Translations under genes and position numbers: made by a program | The notes under the pieces: model-generated | The model's input: the letters and a program-made list of their open reading frames with translations, nothing else | Told to the model about the DNA's origin: nothing | Databases searched by the model: none | Origin: Chloracidobacterium thermophilum B | Lineage (GTDB): Bacteria; Acidobacteriota; Blastocatellia; Chloracidobacteriales; Chloracidobacteriaceae | Length of the DNA stretch: 64,000 nucleotides | Direction of reading: 5' to 3' | Assembly (NCBI RefSeq): GCF_000226295.1 | Contig: NC_016024.1 | Location: 1,781,501 to 1,845,500 of the forward strand | Shown: positions 18,808-27,468 of the stretch, piece by piece | Layout: the number at the start of each line of letters is the position of its first letter | How positions within the stretch are numbered: the first letter of the stretch is position 1

Positions 18808-19716
18808 TCACACGTGAACTGCCTGCGTGGCCAGCTCGAACAACCGCGCCCCAAGCACTTCAAGGCGGGCATGCCCTTCCAGGCGGTACACCCACCGCTG
18901 CGGCAACGCCAGACGGGTCAGTTTGGCTCCCAGCAAAGCCCCTGCCACCGCCGCGTTGGTATCCGTCGCGCCGCCCAGCGAAACGACGTTTACCAGACCA
19001 TCTTCAACACCTGTGGCGGTCTTCAACGCCCACAAGCCAACCCCCAGCGCCCCCAGAGCGCTGCCGGAAACATCCAGTTGTGCCGGGTCAGGAGACGACA
19101 CCACAGCCTGCCGCACCTCCGGCAGCACGTCACCTGGCAAACAGGCTTCAGGTGTGAAGGGTTTACCCTGGACAAGCTGCACCACAACCTCCCCCAGTAC
19201 GAGTGCGGCCTGTACAGCAACCGGGTCCCAATGGGTCAGACGCGCCACAGCAACCATATCCGCCTGGCGGCGGGCAGCATCCATCACCCGGTACAAAGCC
19301 ACCGGAAGGCAGCGCGTCAGATGCCCGCCATCCGGCGGACTGAACTCAGGATCAAAGGACGCCCCTTCAGAGGCTTCAGCCGGGCTTTCCCCGGCCTGAA
19401 GACGGCTCAGAACATGGCGTACCAGCGGCGTCATGTCCTTCGGATGGCTCCGAAACCAACCTTTCAACCGCCGGACAAGATCAGTCTCGTCCAGCGCCCG
19501 CTGCGTACAGATACTTTCCAGCGTCAGCAGCAGAAGCTGCCCTTCATCCGCCAGTTCACCGGGCGCTGACCGGACAGATGGCACGGGTTGGAATTCACGG
19601 AGCGACTCAAAACGGCCATACTCGCCAATGTCGTTGGCACTGAGACCTTTGAAGGGAAAGCCCAGCGCATCCCCAATCGCGGCCCCCAGCAGACAGCCCT
19701 GAAAGTTTTCCTTCAT
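18808..19716 (-). CDS. ADP-ribosylglycohydrolase (DraG/ARH) family protein with changed metal site
   Basis: The family removes ADP-ribose from proteins or nucleic acids using two Mg ions. The 302 residues begin with the family start GCLLGAAIGDALGFPFKGLS and end with GGATDTNAAVAGALLGAKL. Two metal-binding motifs differ from the usual TDDT and GGDTDT: here the first reads ADEGQ (about residues 56-60) and the second GGATDT, losing one aspartate. Activity may therefore be reduced or altered. It converges with the PotA-like gene across 20 bp and has no DraT-like partner nearby. Confidence 0.8.
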   Translation of the reverse strand: MKENFQGCLLGAAIGDALGFPFKGLSANDIGEYGRFESLREFQPVPSVRSAPGELADEGQLLLLTLESICTQRALDETDLVRRLKGWFRSHPKDMTPLVRHVLSRLQAGESPAEASEGASFDPEFSPPDGGHLTRCLPVALYRVMDAARRQADMVAVARLTHWDPVAVQAALVLGEVVVQLVQGKPFTPEACLPGDVLPEVRQAVVSSPDPAQLDVSGSALGALGVGLWALKTATGVEDGLVNVVSLGGATDTNAAVAGALLGAKLTRLALPQRWVYRLEGHARLEVLGARLFELATQAVHV

Positions 19717-19863
19717 AACGGATTCACGCGGTCTTCAAATTCAGGCAGTTTTGTCGGCGGCACCAAAGCCGGACGAATTGAGCGCCGCCGGGCCGACACG
19801 TAACATGGCATTGGGTTGAACTTCGCTGGCACCTCCGCCTGGCCCTACCGGCAACTTCCAATC

Positions 19864-20688
19864 ATGTCCACACTGCTGCTTATCGCCGTTGCATGTTATG
19901 CGTTTGGCGCCGGTCATGCCATCTTCACGGTGTGGCGGACACCCAATCCACGCTGGTTCTGGATTGCACTGTGGCTGATGGCGGCGGGTTTTGCGGCGCA
20001 CACCTCGTCCATCGTCGTTCGCGGCTGGGAGGTCGCCCGGTGTCCCCTGCTGAGTTATCAGGAAGTCTGTTCCTTTCTGGGATGGTCCATTGCCGCATAC
20101 TTTCTGGGCGCCTATCTGTGGTATCGCTCGAAATCGTTTGCGGCCTTCGCCATGCCGATGGTCTTTCTCTTCGCCCTGGCGGCCTGGCTTCTGCCAGCGC
20201 CAAGTGACACCGCCGCTGTTCTGAAATTTTATGGGCAGACAGCTTCCCTTCTGACCCTCCATGCCGTGCTGTTTGTCTTTGCCTACGCCGCCTTTGCCAT
20301 TCTGTTCGTTGCTGCCATCCTGTACATCGTGCAGGAACGGCAGCTCAAGCAAAAACAGTTCGGCCCGCTCTGGTCCCGGCTGCCTTCGCTGGACACCTGC
20401 GATGATGTGAGCGGCAAGGCGCTCATGATCGGTTTTGTGCTGCTCACACTGGGCATCCTGACAGGGATTGTCGGCTCACGCCGGCTCAACGGCGTGTACT
20501 GGCATGGCGATCCGCTGGAGTTTCTGTCTCTGGCCACTTGGCTAATCTACTTTTGTGTGGTTCATTACCGTCTGACGGCCGGCTGGCGCGGCCGGCGGGC
20601 GGCCTGGTTGGGCATCGTCGGCTTCGCCATGGTCATCGTGAGTCTGGTCGGCATCGGCTGGTTCAACGGTTTTCACAGCATCGGTTAG
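19864..20688 (+). CDS. CcsA/HemX-type cytochrome c assembly membrane protein
   Basis: A polytopic membrane protein of 274 residues with about eight hydrophobic helices, starting MSTLLLIAVACYAFGAGHAI. The C-terminal text NGVYWHGDPLEFLSLATWLI parallels the haem-handling W-D-P-x-E region of CcsA/ResC/HemX proteins but is reduced. Position decides the reading: it lies 103 bp before hemA on the same strand, like hemX in many bacteria, where HemX affects HemA level. A role in cytochrome c biogenesis is the alternative. ATG 19864 was chosen because the hydrophobic part begins there. Confidence 0.8.
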   Translation: MSTLLLIAVACYAFGAGHAIFTVWRTPNPRWFWIALWLMAAGFAAHTSSIVVRGWEVARCPLLSYQEVCSFLGWSIAAYFLGAYLWYRSKSFAAFAMPMVFLFALAAWLLPAPSDTAAVLKFYGQTASLLTLHAVLFVFAYAAFAILFVAAILYIVQERQLKQKQFGPLWSRLPSLDTCDDVSGKALMIGFVLLTLGILTGIVGSRRLNGVYWHGDPLEFLSLATWLIYFCVVHYRLTAGWRGRRAAWLGIVGFAMVIVSLVGIGWFNGFHSIG

Positions 20689-20791
20689 CCCCCTCTGCCG
20701 ACTTTTTGCCAACCGGACTGGTTTTCCTTGATGCGGCTTGGCAAGTTTTACGTCGCCCCTGCCCCCGGTTTTCCAGACAGGTGTTCAGCTC

Positions 20792-22141
20792 ATGAACGTG
20801 CTTCTCGTCGGCATCAACCACACCACAGCTCCGGTCGGCGTGCGCGAGCGTCTGGCTTTTTCTGAAACCGGGCTGCCAGTCGCGCTCCAACGGCTGTTGG
20901 CTGGCGGCAGTGTCAGTGAAGCCGTCATTGTCTCAACCTGCAACCGGGTCGAAGTCATCGTTGTTCCCAGTCTGCCGACGGCCGAAGCCGTCGAGGCGGT
21001 CACGACCTTCCTCTGTGACTATCACGATGTCCCGGCAGGACAAATCCGCCCCTATCTGTACGTTCACCAATCCAGCGCAGCAGTGCGGCACGTCCTGCGC
21101 GTGGCCGCCAGCCTCGACTCCATGATTGTCGGCGAAAGCCAGATTCTGGGACAGATCAAACGGGCTTACGCCTTGGCAGCGGCTGCCAACACCGTGGGAC
21201 GCCACCTGCACCGTCTGTTTGAGCGGGCTTTTGCGGTCGCCAAGCGTGTTCGGACGGAAACCGGTATCGGTGCCCATGCCGTTTCACTTGGCTCAGTCTC
21301 AGTGGAGTTGGCCCACAAGGTTTTTGACCACCTGACCGACAAGGTGCTACTGCTCATCGGCGCCGGAGAAATGGCCGAACTGGCTGCCAAGTGTTTCTTC
21401 GAGGCTGGCGTGAACTCGCTTTTCGTTGCCAACCGCACGCTGGCCCACGCACAACACCTTGCCGATTGTTTCAACGGCGGCGGCCGCGCCCTTGGACTGG
21501 ATGAACTGCCAGCGCGGCTTCACGAGGCCGACATCGTTGTGGCGTCCACCGGGGCCACCACCTATCACATCACTCCGGCCATGGTTCGCGCGGCGCTGGA
21601 CCGCCGGCGCTACCGGCCGCTGCTGCTTTTCGACCTTTCTGTACCACGGACTATCGCCCCCGATGTGGCTGTCCTTGACAACGCCTTTGTCTTTGACCTC
21701 GACGACCTCCAGCGCGTCATTGCCGCCAACCAACGGGAACGCCGCCGGGAAGCCGAACGCGCCGAAGCCATTGTCGAAGCCGAAACCGTTGCCTTCATGA
21801 CCGAGGCCGACCGGCTCGACATCGGCCCCACCGTGGCCGCGCTCAGGGAACGCCTGACCGACATCTGTGCTGCCGAGTTTGAACGGCACCGGAAACGCCT
21901 TGGCCCGCTGACCCCGGAACAGGAAGCTGCCATGCGTCAGTTTTTGCTGGAAGGCATCGTCAACAAGACGCTCCATCCGCTCATCCTGGGATTGCGGGAA
22001 GCCGCCCGGCAGGGTTCCGAACTCGTTGACCTCCGGCGCGCTTTCGCCCTCGACAGCGTCTCCCTGAAAACCGATGCGGTCGCGGAAACCGATGCCGCCA
22101 ACCCCCACGAGGAACCGGGCAGCCAACGCCTCTACCGATGA
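20792..22141 (+). CDS. hemA: Glutamyl-tRNA reductase
   Basis: Reduces glutamyl-tRNA to glutamate-1-semialdehyde, the first committed step of haem and chlorophyll synthesis by the C5 route. Of 449 residues, the N-terminal catalytic domain has GINHTTAPVGVRERLAF and the nucleophile Cys50 in STCNRVEV, then GESQILGQIKRAYALA. The NADPH domain has GAGEMAELAAKCF, and a C-terminal dimerisation helix ends near residue 415. It would feed the bacteriochlorophyll genes at 58-60 kb. The stop overlaps the start of the next gene (ATGA). Confidence 0.97.
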   Translation: MNVLLVGINHTTAPVGVRERLAFSETGLPVALQRLLAGGSVSEAVIVSTCNRVEVIVVPSLPTAEAVEAVTTFLCDYHDVPAGQIRPYLYVHQSSAAVRHVLRVAASLDSMIVGESQILGQIKRAYALAAAANTVGRHLHRLFERAFAVAKRVRTETGIGAHAVSLGSVSVELAHKVFDHLTDKVLLLIGAGEMAELAAKCFFEAGVNSLFVANRTLAHAQHLADCFNGGGRALGLDELPARLHEADIVVASTGATTYHITPAMVRAALDRRRYRPLLLFDLSVPRTIAPDVAVLDNAFVFDLDDLQRVIAANQRERRREAERAEAIVEAETVAFMTEADRLDIGPTVAALRERLTDICAAEFERHRKRLGPLTPEQEAAMRQFLLEGIVNKTLHPLILGLREAARQGSELVDLRRAFALDSVSLKTDAVAETDAANPHEEPGSQRLYR

Positions 22142-23346
22142 CCTCGACTTCCTTCTGGCAGGCCACGGCCGGATGCCCTTCAGCTCCGGCCCCAAGGGTC
22201 AACGACGTTGACTGTCTCATTGTCGGCGGCGGAATTGCCGGCGCTTCGGCGGCCTATGCCCTGGCGCAAGCCAAACCGGACTGGAAACTGGCGGTCGTTG
22301 ACCGACGCCGGATCGCTGGCGGCGCAACCGGCCGCAATGCCGGTTTTCTGCTTGCCGGAACGGCCGACCACTACGCTGTCGCCGTCGCCAGATACGGCCG
22401 CGAAACGGCACGCGCGGTCTTTGCCACGACGGTTGCCAGCCATCACCACATTCGGACGTTTCTGGCTCACCGTCCTGACGTGGAGTGTGACTACATCCCC
22501 TGCGGCAGCCTGACGCTCGCCGGAACGCAGGAAGAAGCCGAAGTTCTGGCGCACTCGGCCGAGCTGCTGCGCGAAGATGGCTTCGATGTGGACTTTGTTC
22601 CCCATGACCCGCTCCGGCGCGGCTTCTGCGCCGCCATCCGCAACCGGCACGATGCCGGTGTCCATCCGGTCAAACTCGTCCACGCCCTGCTCGCTGCCTC
22701 TGGCGCAGCCATTGTTGAAAACTGGCCCGTAGCCACGTTGGAGAGCACTCCGGCAGGTGTCGTCGTGCAGGGTGAACGCGGACAACTGCGCGCCAGGCGG
22801 GTCCTTCTGACGCCAAATGGTGAAGCGGCCAACCTCCACGCCTACTTTGCTGACAAGGTGTTTCCCAAACGCGGACAGATTTTCGTCACCGCCCCCTATC
22901 CCAGCCGGCTGCTCTCCGAAGTCGTCTATGCCAACGACGGCTACGAATACTTTCGGCAACTGCCTGACGGACGTTTTCTGTTCGGCGGCGGTCGGCGCGC
23001 CTTTGCCGCCACCGAAACAGGGACGGATGAAACGCCGACGGCAGATGTCCAGAACTTTCTGGAACGCTTCAGGGACCGTCACTTTCCCGAACTGATTGAC
23101 CTGCCCATCACGCACCGCTGGGCAGGGACAATGGGCTTCACGCCGGATGGACTTCCCCTGTTGGGGACGCTGCCCGGTCAACCGGAGATTGCCTTCTCCA
23201 TTGCCTGCCACGGCCACGGCATGGGCTTCAGTCTGGAAGTTGGTCGGCTGGCGGCTGAACTCGTCATCACCGGCAAGCCACCGGCGCTGTTCGATGTGGC
23301 ACGGCTGGAACGCAATCCGGCTTCACGCCCGGCGGCGCACGTATGA
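22138..23346 (+). CDS. FAD-dependent oxidoreductase, DAO/glycine-oxidase-like fold
   Basis: A 402-residue flavoprotein. The FAD dinucleotide motif is VDCLIVGGGIAGASAAYAL (about residues 24-42), followed by DRRRIAGGATGRNAGFLLAG, typical of amine or amino-acid oxidases of the DAO family, and a C-terminal FAD contact with WAGTMGFTPDGLPLLG and ACHGHGMGFSLEVGRLAAEL. Its ATG overlaps the hemA stop by 4 bp, so it is co-translated with tetrapyrrole synthesis. The substrate is unknown. A 22-residue N-terminal leader precedes the FAD motif and may be dispensable. Confidence 0.85.
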   Translation: MTSTSFWQATAGCPSAPAPRVNDVDCLIVGGGIAGASAAYALAQAKPDWKLAVVDRRRIAGGATGRNAGFLLAGTADHYAVAVARYGRETARAVFATTVASHHHIRTFLAHRPDVECDYIPCGSLTLAGTQEEAEVLAHSAELLREDGFDVDFVPHDPLRRGFCAAIRNRHDAGVHPVKLVHALLAASGAAIVENWPVATLESTPAGVVVQGERGQLRARRVLLTPNGEAANLHAYFADKVFPKRGQIFVTAPYPSRLLSEVVYANDGYEYFRQLPDGRFLFGGGRRAFAATETGTDETPTADVQNFLERFRDRHFPELIDLPITHRWAGTMGFTPDGLPLLGTLPGQPEIAFSIACHGHGMGFSLEVGRLAAELVITGKPPALFDVARLERNPASRPAAHV

Positions 23347-23347
23347 G

Positions 23348-24169
23348 TTACCCACAGCCCGGCGTCACCGGCAGCCACCGCACCGGACGCACCTCATCAA
23401 TCAGCCGGTGTCTGGCGGCCAGTGTCCAGTAGTGCGTCAACCCTGCCAGATCGTCGGCTTCCAACCCGTAGTGGATGTTTTCTTCAAGATACGTCACCAG
23501 GGTTTCAACCGGCAGTCCCAGCCGGGGGGCATAACGCGCCGCCAGCGCCGGTCGGGCGCACAGACCGGCATCCCGTGCCGCGACGAAATCCAGCCCGGTC
23601 ACGGCTTCCCGGGCGCTTTCCCGTACCGCCCAGATGGCAAACACGAAAGGGAGTCCCGTCAGGCGTCGCCATTCACCCGCCAGATCGAAAATGTGCAGAC
23701 CGGTTCGGTCAAACGTCAGGGCCGGGTCGCCGATGATGACGGCGGCATCCGCCTCCGACAGCATGTGCGGCACGTCCGGCGGTGCGGGATGGAAAGCAAC
23801 TTCGCGGCGATAAAACTCGGCAAACAGAATCCTGATGAGTGAAACCGACGTGCGCGACGAGGTATCGAGCGCCACGGTTCTGATTTCCGGGAGCGGCTTT
23901 TTGGCCGCCATGACGACACTGCGCACCATGTGTTTCGAGCCAATAGCCACGCCGGGCACGGCCAGCAGACCCGGAATGCGCTGATATTCAATGGCCGGTA
24001 TCAGGGCGGCGGCGACATCACCCTGCCGCAGCAGTTCCGCACAACGCGCCGGCGCGGCATCGGTGATCAGACGGCATCGCTGGCGCTGCTCACCGGTCAG
24101 AAAATCCTCCATGAGCACTGCTGAGTTGAGGTAATCCGACGCCGCAATGGTCGGCAGCTCCACAGCCAC
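23348..24169 (-). CDS. mqnA: Chorismate dehydratase of the futalosine menaquinone pathway
   Basis: MqnA dehydrates chorismate to 3-enolpyruvylbenzoate, the entry to the futalosine route to menaquinone. The 273-residue protein has the periplasmic-binding-like fold: IAASDYLNSAVLMEDFL, GDVAAALIPAIEYQRIPGL, VALDTSSRTSVSLIRILF and IIGDPALTF. It converges tail to tail with the FAD oxidoreductase (1 bp between) and lies 6 bp downstream of peptide deformylase on the same strand. Later mqn genes are not in the window. MqnD is a related fold, but SSRTS and IGDPAL fit MqnA. Confidence 0.88.
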   Translation of the reverse strand: MAVELPTIAASDYLNSAVLMEDFLTGEQRQRCRLITDAAPARCAELLRQGDVAAALIPAIEYQRIPGLLAVPGVAIGSKHMVRSVVMAAKKPLPEIRTVALDTSSRTSVSLIRILFAEFYRREVAFHPAPPDVPHMLSEADAAVIIGDPALTFDRTGLHIFDLAGEWRRLTGLPFVFAIWAVRESAREAVTGLDFVAARDAGLCARPALAARYAPRLGLPVETLVTYLEENIHYGLEADDLAGLTHYWTLAARHRLIDEVRPVRWLPVTPGCG

Positions 24170-24175
24170 GGCGGT

Positions 24176-24679
24176 TCACCACTTCCCTTCGCGCTTCAGC
24201 TTCTGAATCTTGCGCCGGATGAGTTCGCGGCGCAGCAACCCGGCCTTCTCGATGAAGAGTTCACCCTGAAGATGGTCATACTCGTGGAGCACACAGCGGG
24301 CTTCGAGGTCGAGAAAGTCCCCCTCGAACCATTCGCCCTTGACGTTCTGGGCCCGTACGATAACCCGCGCCGGACGCTCTACTTCAAAGTAAATCCCCGG
24401 AAAGCTGAGACAACCTTCATCTCCGACCTGTGTGCCTTCGGTCTGGAGAATTTCCGGGTTGATGAAGACAAACTGCCGGTTTTTTTCCTTGCTACAGTCC
24501 ATGACGAACAGGCGCCTGGAGACGCCCACCTGGGGCGCGGCCAGTCCGACTCCTGGCGCGTCGTACATCGTCTCAAACATATCGGCGACGAGCTGTTCCA
24601 ACGCCGCATCGAATTCGGTCACGGGTGAGGCCTTTTCCGTCAGCACCTTGGCGCCATACTTGACGATTTCACGTTTCAT
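24176..24679 (-). CDS. def: Peptide deformylase
   Basis: Removes formyl from the initiator methionine. All three family motifs are present in 167 residues: GVGLAAPQVG (43-52), EGCLS (88-92, metal ligand Cys90) and HEYDHLQG (132-139, metal ligands His132 and His136, catalytic Glu133). The start at 24679 matches MKREIVKYGAKVL; the frame is open further up but not conserved. It is 6 bp upstream of mqnA. Confidence 0.96.
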   Translation of the reverse strand: MKREIVKYGAKVLTEKASPVTEFDAALEQLVADMFETMYDAPGVGLAAPQVGVSRRLFVMDCSKEKNRQFVFINPEILQTEGTQVGDEGCLSFPGIYFEVERPARVIVRAQNVKGEWFEGDFLDLEARCVLHEYDHLQGELFIEKAGLLRRELIRRKIQKLKREGKW

Positions 24680-24840
24680 GCCCTTTATCCATCTCCGTTG
24701 ATGGTCGCTTGCCGGAGGTAGCATAGCACCGGAAAGGCCGGGCGTCGCAGCCGGTTTGCCGTGCCGGTTTCAGCGTAAACCTTGCATCCGGCAAAACGAC
24801 AAGCTCCCGGACGACCGGACATGGTAGTGTCGGCTGCCTT

Positions 24841-26130
24841 ATGGCTACGGCGACTTCCCTTTCCGCACCGGCTTCCACGGCCCACACCGGCAGTTTTGCC
24901 AATCCCAGAGCGCTCAGCCTCGCCTGTCTGGCGCACTTCGTCAACGACGCCTATTCGAGCTTTATTTTTCCGCTGCTGCCCCTGATGACGGCGCAGTTGC
25001 ACCTGTCGGCCGCCCAGGCCTTCTGGCTCATTCCGGTCTATGCGTTGTTCTCGAACTTTCTTCAGCCGGTCTATGGGATGCTCTCTGACCGCTGGTCGCG
25101 GCGGAGTTTTGCTCTGGCCGGCCCCCTGCTGGCGGCGCTGTTTTTGTCAGCCATCGGCTACGCGGGCAGTTACGGCTGGCTCATGGTCGTCCTGATTATG
25201 GGCGGCATGGGTGTGGGAATGTTCCACCCGCAGGGTGCAGCCATGGCGGCGGTTGCCAGCGGCCAGCGCCGCCGACTCGGCATGGCACTCTTTTCAGCCG
25301 CCGGTACGCTGGGGGTGGCGTTTGGGCCGCTCGTCGTGACCCAGACCATCACCCACTTCAGCCTGGGGAGCACGTTGTATCTGGCGCTGGCCGGTATCGC
25401 AGCCATGGTCGGGCTGTTCTTCTGGCTGCCGCCCCTGCCGGCCCCCAAGCGGCTGGCGGCTGAAACGACGACGGAAACCGGTCCGGGTCTGGTTCAGGCG
25501 CTTCAGCTTGCCAGTGTGCCGCTTCTGGCGCTGTATGCCATTACGGTCGTGCGCGCTGCCACGCAAATGCTCATCAACGCCTACTACCCCTTCATCCTGC
25601 AGGCGCAAGGGGCCTCGCTGACCCACATTGGCAACGCACTCACTGTCTTTCTCCTGGCTGGCGGCATCGGCGGGCTGGCCGGCGGCTTTCTGGCCGAACG
25701 GTTCGGCGGACGCGCCGTTACCGTGCTTTCCGGCCTCACCTCCGGCCCTCTGCTCGCCGCGGCCTTTCTCGTCCCGCCCCACTGGACACTTCCGTGGCTG
25801 GTCTGTGGCGGCTTTGCCCTTGGGGCCACGATTCCCGTCAACGTCGCCATGGCGCAGGAACTTGTCCCGCAGCGGACGGCCACCGTATCGGCGCTGATGA
25901 TGGGCTTTGCGTGGGGCGTCGGTTCGCTGGCCCCGCGCGCCTTCGAGCCGCTGACACCGTTTATCGGCGGCTATCACGGAGCCATTATCGGACTGGCGCT
26001 CGGCACGACGCTCAGCACCATCCTTGTCCTCTGGCTGCCACGGGAGGCCCGGCGCCCGCTGCTGCGTCTCTCATGGCGCCTGCCGCACCGGTTTACTCCG
26101 ACACAGCCGGATTCATCACTCGCCCCATAA
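24841..26130 (+). CDS. MFS transporter, fosmidomycin-resistance (Fsr) type
   Basis: A 429-residue carrier with about twelve membrane helices. The start SLACLAHFVNDAYSSFIFPL is the Fsr hallmark, the loop motif after TM2 reads GMLSDRWSRRS, and GMFHPQGAAMAAVASG follows. Homologues export fosmidomycin or other small molecules; the natural substrate here is unknown. The 3' end overlaps the oppositely oriented serpin gene by 38 bp. Confidence 0.85.
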   Translation: MATATSLSAPASTAHTGSFANPRALSLACLAHFVNDAYSSFIFPLLPLMTAQLHLSAAQAFWLIPVYALFSNFLQPVYGMLSDRWSRRSFALAGPLLAALFLSAIGYAGSYGWLMVVLIMGGMGVGMFHPQGAAMAAVASGQRRRLGMALFSAAGTLGVAFGPLVVTQTITHFSLGSTLYLALAGIAAMVGLFFWLPPLPAPKRLAAETTTETGPGLVQALQLASVPLLALYAITVVRAATQMLINAYYPFILQAQGASLTHIGNALTVFLLAGGIGGLAGGFLAERFGGRAVTVLSGLTSGPLLAAAFLVPPHWTLPWLVCGGFALGATIPVNVAMAQELVPQRTATVSALMMGFAWGVGSLAPRAFEPLTPFIGGYHGAIIGLALGTTLSTILVLWLPREARRPLLRLSWRLPHRFTPTQPDSSLAP

Positions 26131-27406
26131 ACAGCGTCGCACCGCTGCGGTTGTCCCGGATGACAAACAGAAACGGATGGTCCGCCCGAAACACCACCGG
26201 GCGCGGCGGTTCGGCACCGATGGACGTTATCCGCATGCCGACGCCCGTGGCGGCGGCGGCTTCCGTACCTTCCTCGTTGACCTCGACGAACGCCTTGTGG
26301 GCAATGGCGTCAATGAAAAGTTTGGCCTGCCGGGTCATCGCCGAGAAATCAGCGCCTTCCGTAAACGCCAGGGTCATTCCCAGCGCCTTCATGTCATCTG
26401 TCAGGTGTTCCAGCCGCAGCGTCAGTTTGAAGCGCGGCACACTGACCTGCACCTCGCGCGCAATGGCTTTTTCGACGACTTCCTGAAGCTGGGCGGCGGT
26501 GAGTCCCTTTTCCAGCGCCGGCAGGCCATCCGTGGCATTCGGCAGCAGGATGACCATGGAGAGTTCGTTGCCGCGATAGGGCAACGTCAACGCCTGGAAC
26601 GTGCCGCCGTCAAAATGGGCGTAGCGCCCGGTGCGGTTCATCATCGCCACCGTGACCGTCCCTCCGCGTGCCAGGCGGAACTGGTCCCGTTCGTTTGTGG
26701 CGTCGCGGTCAAAGGCCTCAGCCCAGTTGCCCTTGAAGTAAATGGCATTGGTCAGCACCAGCCGCGTCATGGGCGTGATGAAGCCCGGCGGAAGCAGGTC
26801 GGGAATCCGGCGGTTGGTCTTTGTGGAAACCCAGTCGTTGATTCGGCTGCGCGTACCTTCCGGGTTGCCCCGAAAATCAACTTCCTCCAGCCCGGCCCCA
26901 TAGTGCTGCCGGGTGGCCGAAAGGAAATCCGGCTCGAAACCCAACCCGCGCTGTCCCCACAGCGCATTGGCTACAGCCAGCGTGTAGGGCGCGTTGGGCG
27001 TATTGATGAGCCGGTCCTGGGCGGCAAAAGCGGCGTGGGGAATGCCATCGGGAAACTGAAGTGCAACCTGCATTTCCGCCAGTGTTGCGCCCCGCGCACC
27101 GAGCGCCGTCATCGCCAGGGCGGAACTGATGCTGTAGGGCGAAAAAAACAGATTGCCGTCCGTTTGACGGCTGAGCCGTTGGTGCAGGGTCACAGCAAAG
27201 CGGTTGACCCCGGCAGCGGCATCGCGGGGAGCAGTAGCGGTGTTCATACGTGGCTCCTTGGAAACAGGGGAAGTCGTGGCCGGTGTCCCGGACGCCGGGC
27301 GCGAAGCCGGGCGGCGTTTGCGCTTCTGGGCTGAAGCATCATCATGGCTTGCCAGCAGCCACAGCGCCACCAGACACAGGCTGAAGATACGGATGGGCAT
27401 CGTCAT
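26093..27406 (-). CDS. Secreted serpin (serine protease inhibitor)
   Basis: Of 437 residues, about 1-26 form a signal peptide ending near ASA, followed by a basic, Pro/Thr-rich linker to about residue 65. The serpin core shows FFSPYSISSALAMTALGARG, VLTNAIYFKGNWAEAFDRD and the end HPFLFVIRDNRSGATLFMGR. The reactive-centre hinge EEGTEAAAATG has the small residues of inhibitory serpins. By hinge count the scissile bond falls near I-T-S within GMRITSIG, so the target protease cannot be named with confidence. A large subtilase is encoded at 36.6-41.8 kb. The gene overlaps the MFS gene tail to tail. Confidence 0.92.
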   Translation of the reverse strand: MTMPIRIFSLCLVALWLLASHDDASAQKRKRRPASRPASGTPATTSPVSKEPRMNTATAPRDAAAGVNRFAVTLHQRLSRQTDGNLFFSPYSISSALAMTALGARGATLAEMQVALQFPDGIPHAAFAAQDRLINTPNAPYTLAVANALWGQRGLGFEPDFLSATRQHYGAGLEEVDFRGNPEGTRSRINDWVSTKTNRRIPDLLPPGFITPMTRLVLTNAIYFKGNWAEAFDRDATNERDQFRLARGGTVTVAMMNRTGRYAHFDGGTFQALTLPYRGNELSMVILLPNATDGLPALEKGLTAAQLQEVVEKAIAREVQVSVPRFKLTLRLEHLTDDMKALGMTLAFTEGADFSAMTRQAKLFIDAIAHKAFVEVNEEGTEAAAATGVGMRITSIGAEPPRPVVFRADHPFLFVIRDNRSGATLFMGRVMNPAVSE

Positions 27407-27468
27407 TGAGAAAGTTCCTCCGAAGTCAGTGGGCGTCAGCCGTCAGTGAGGTCGGCGCATGGACGCCT

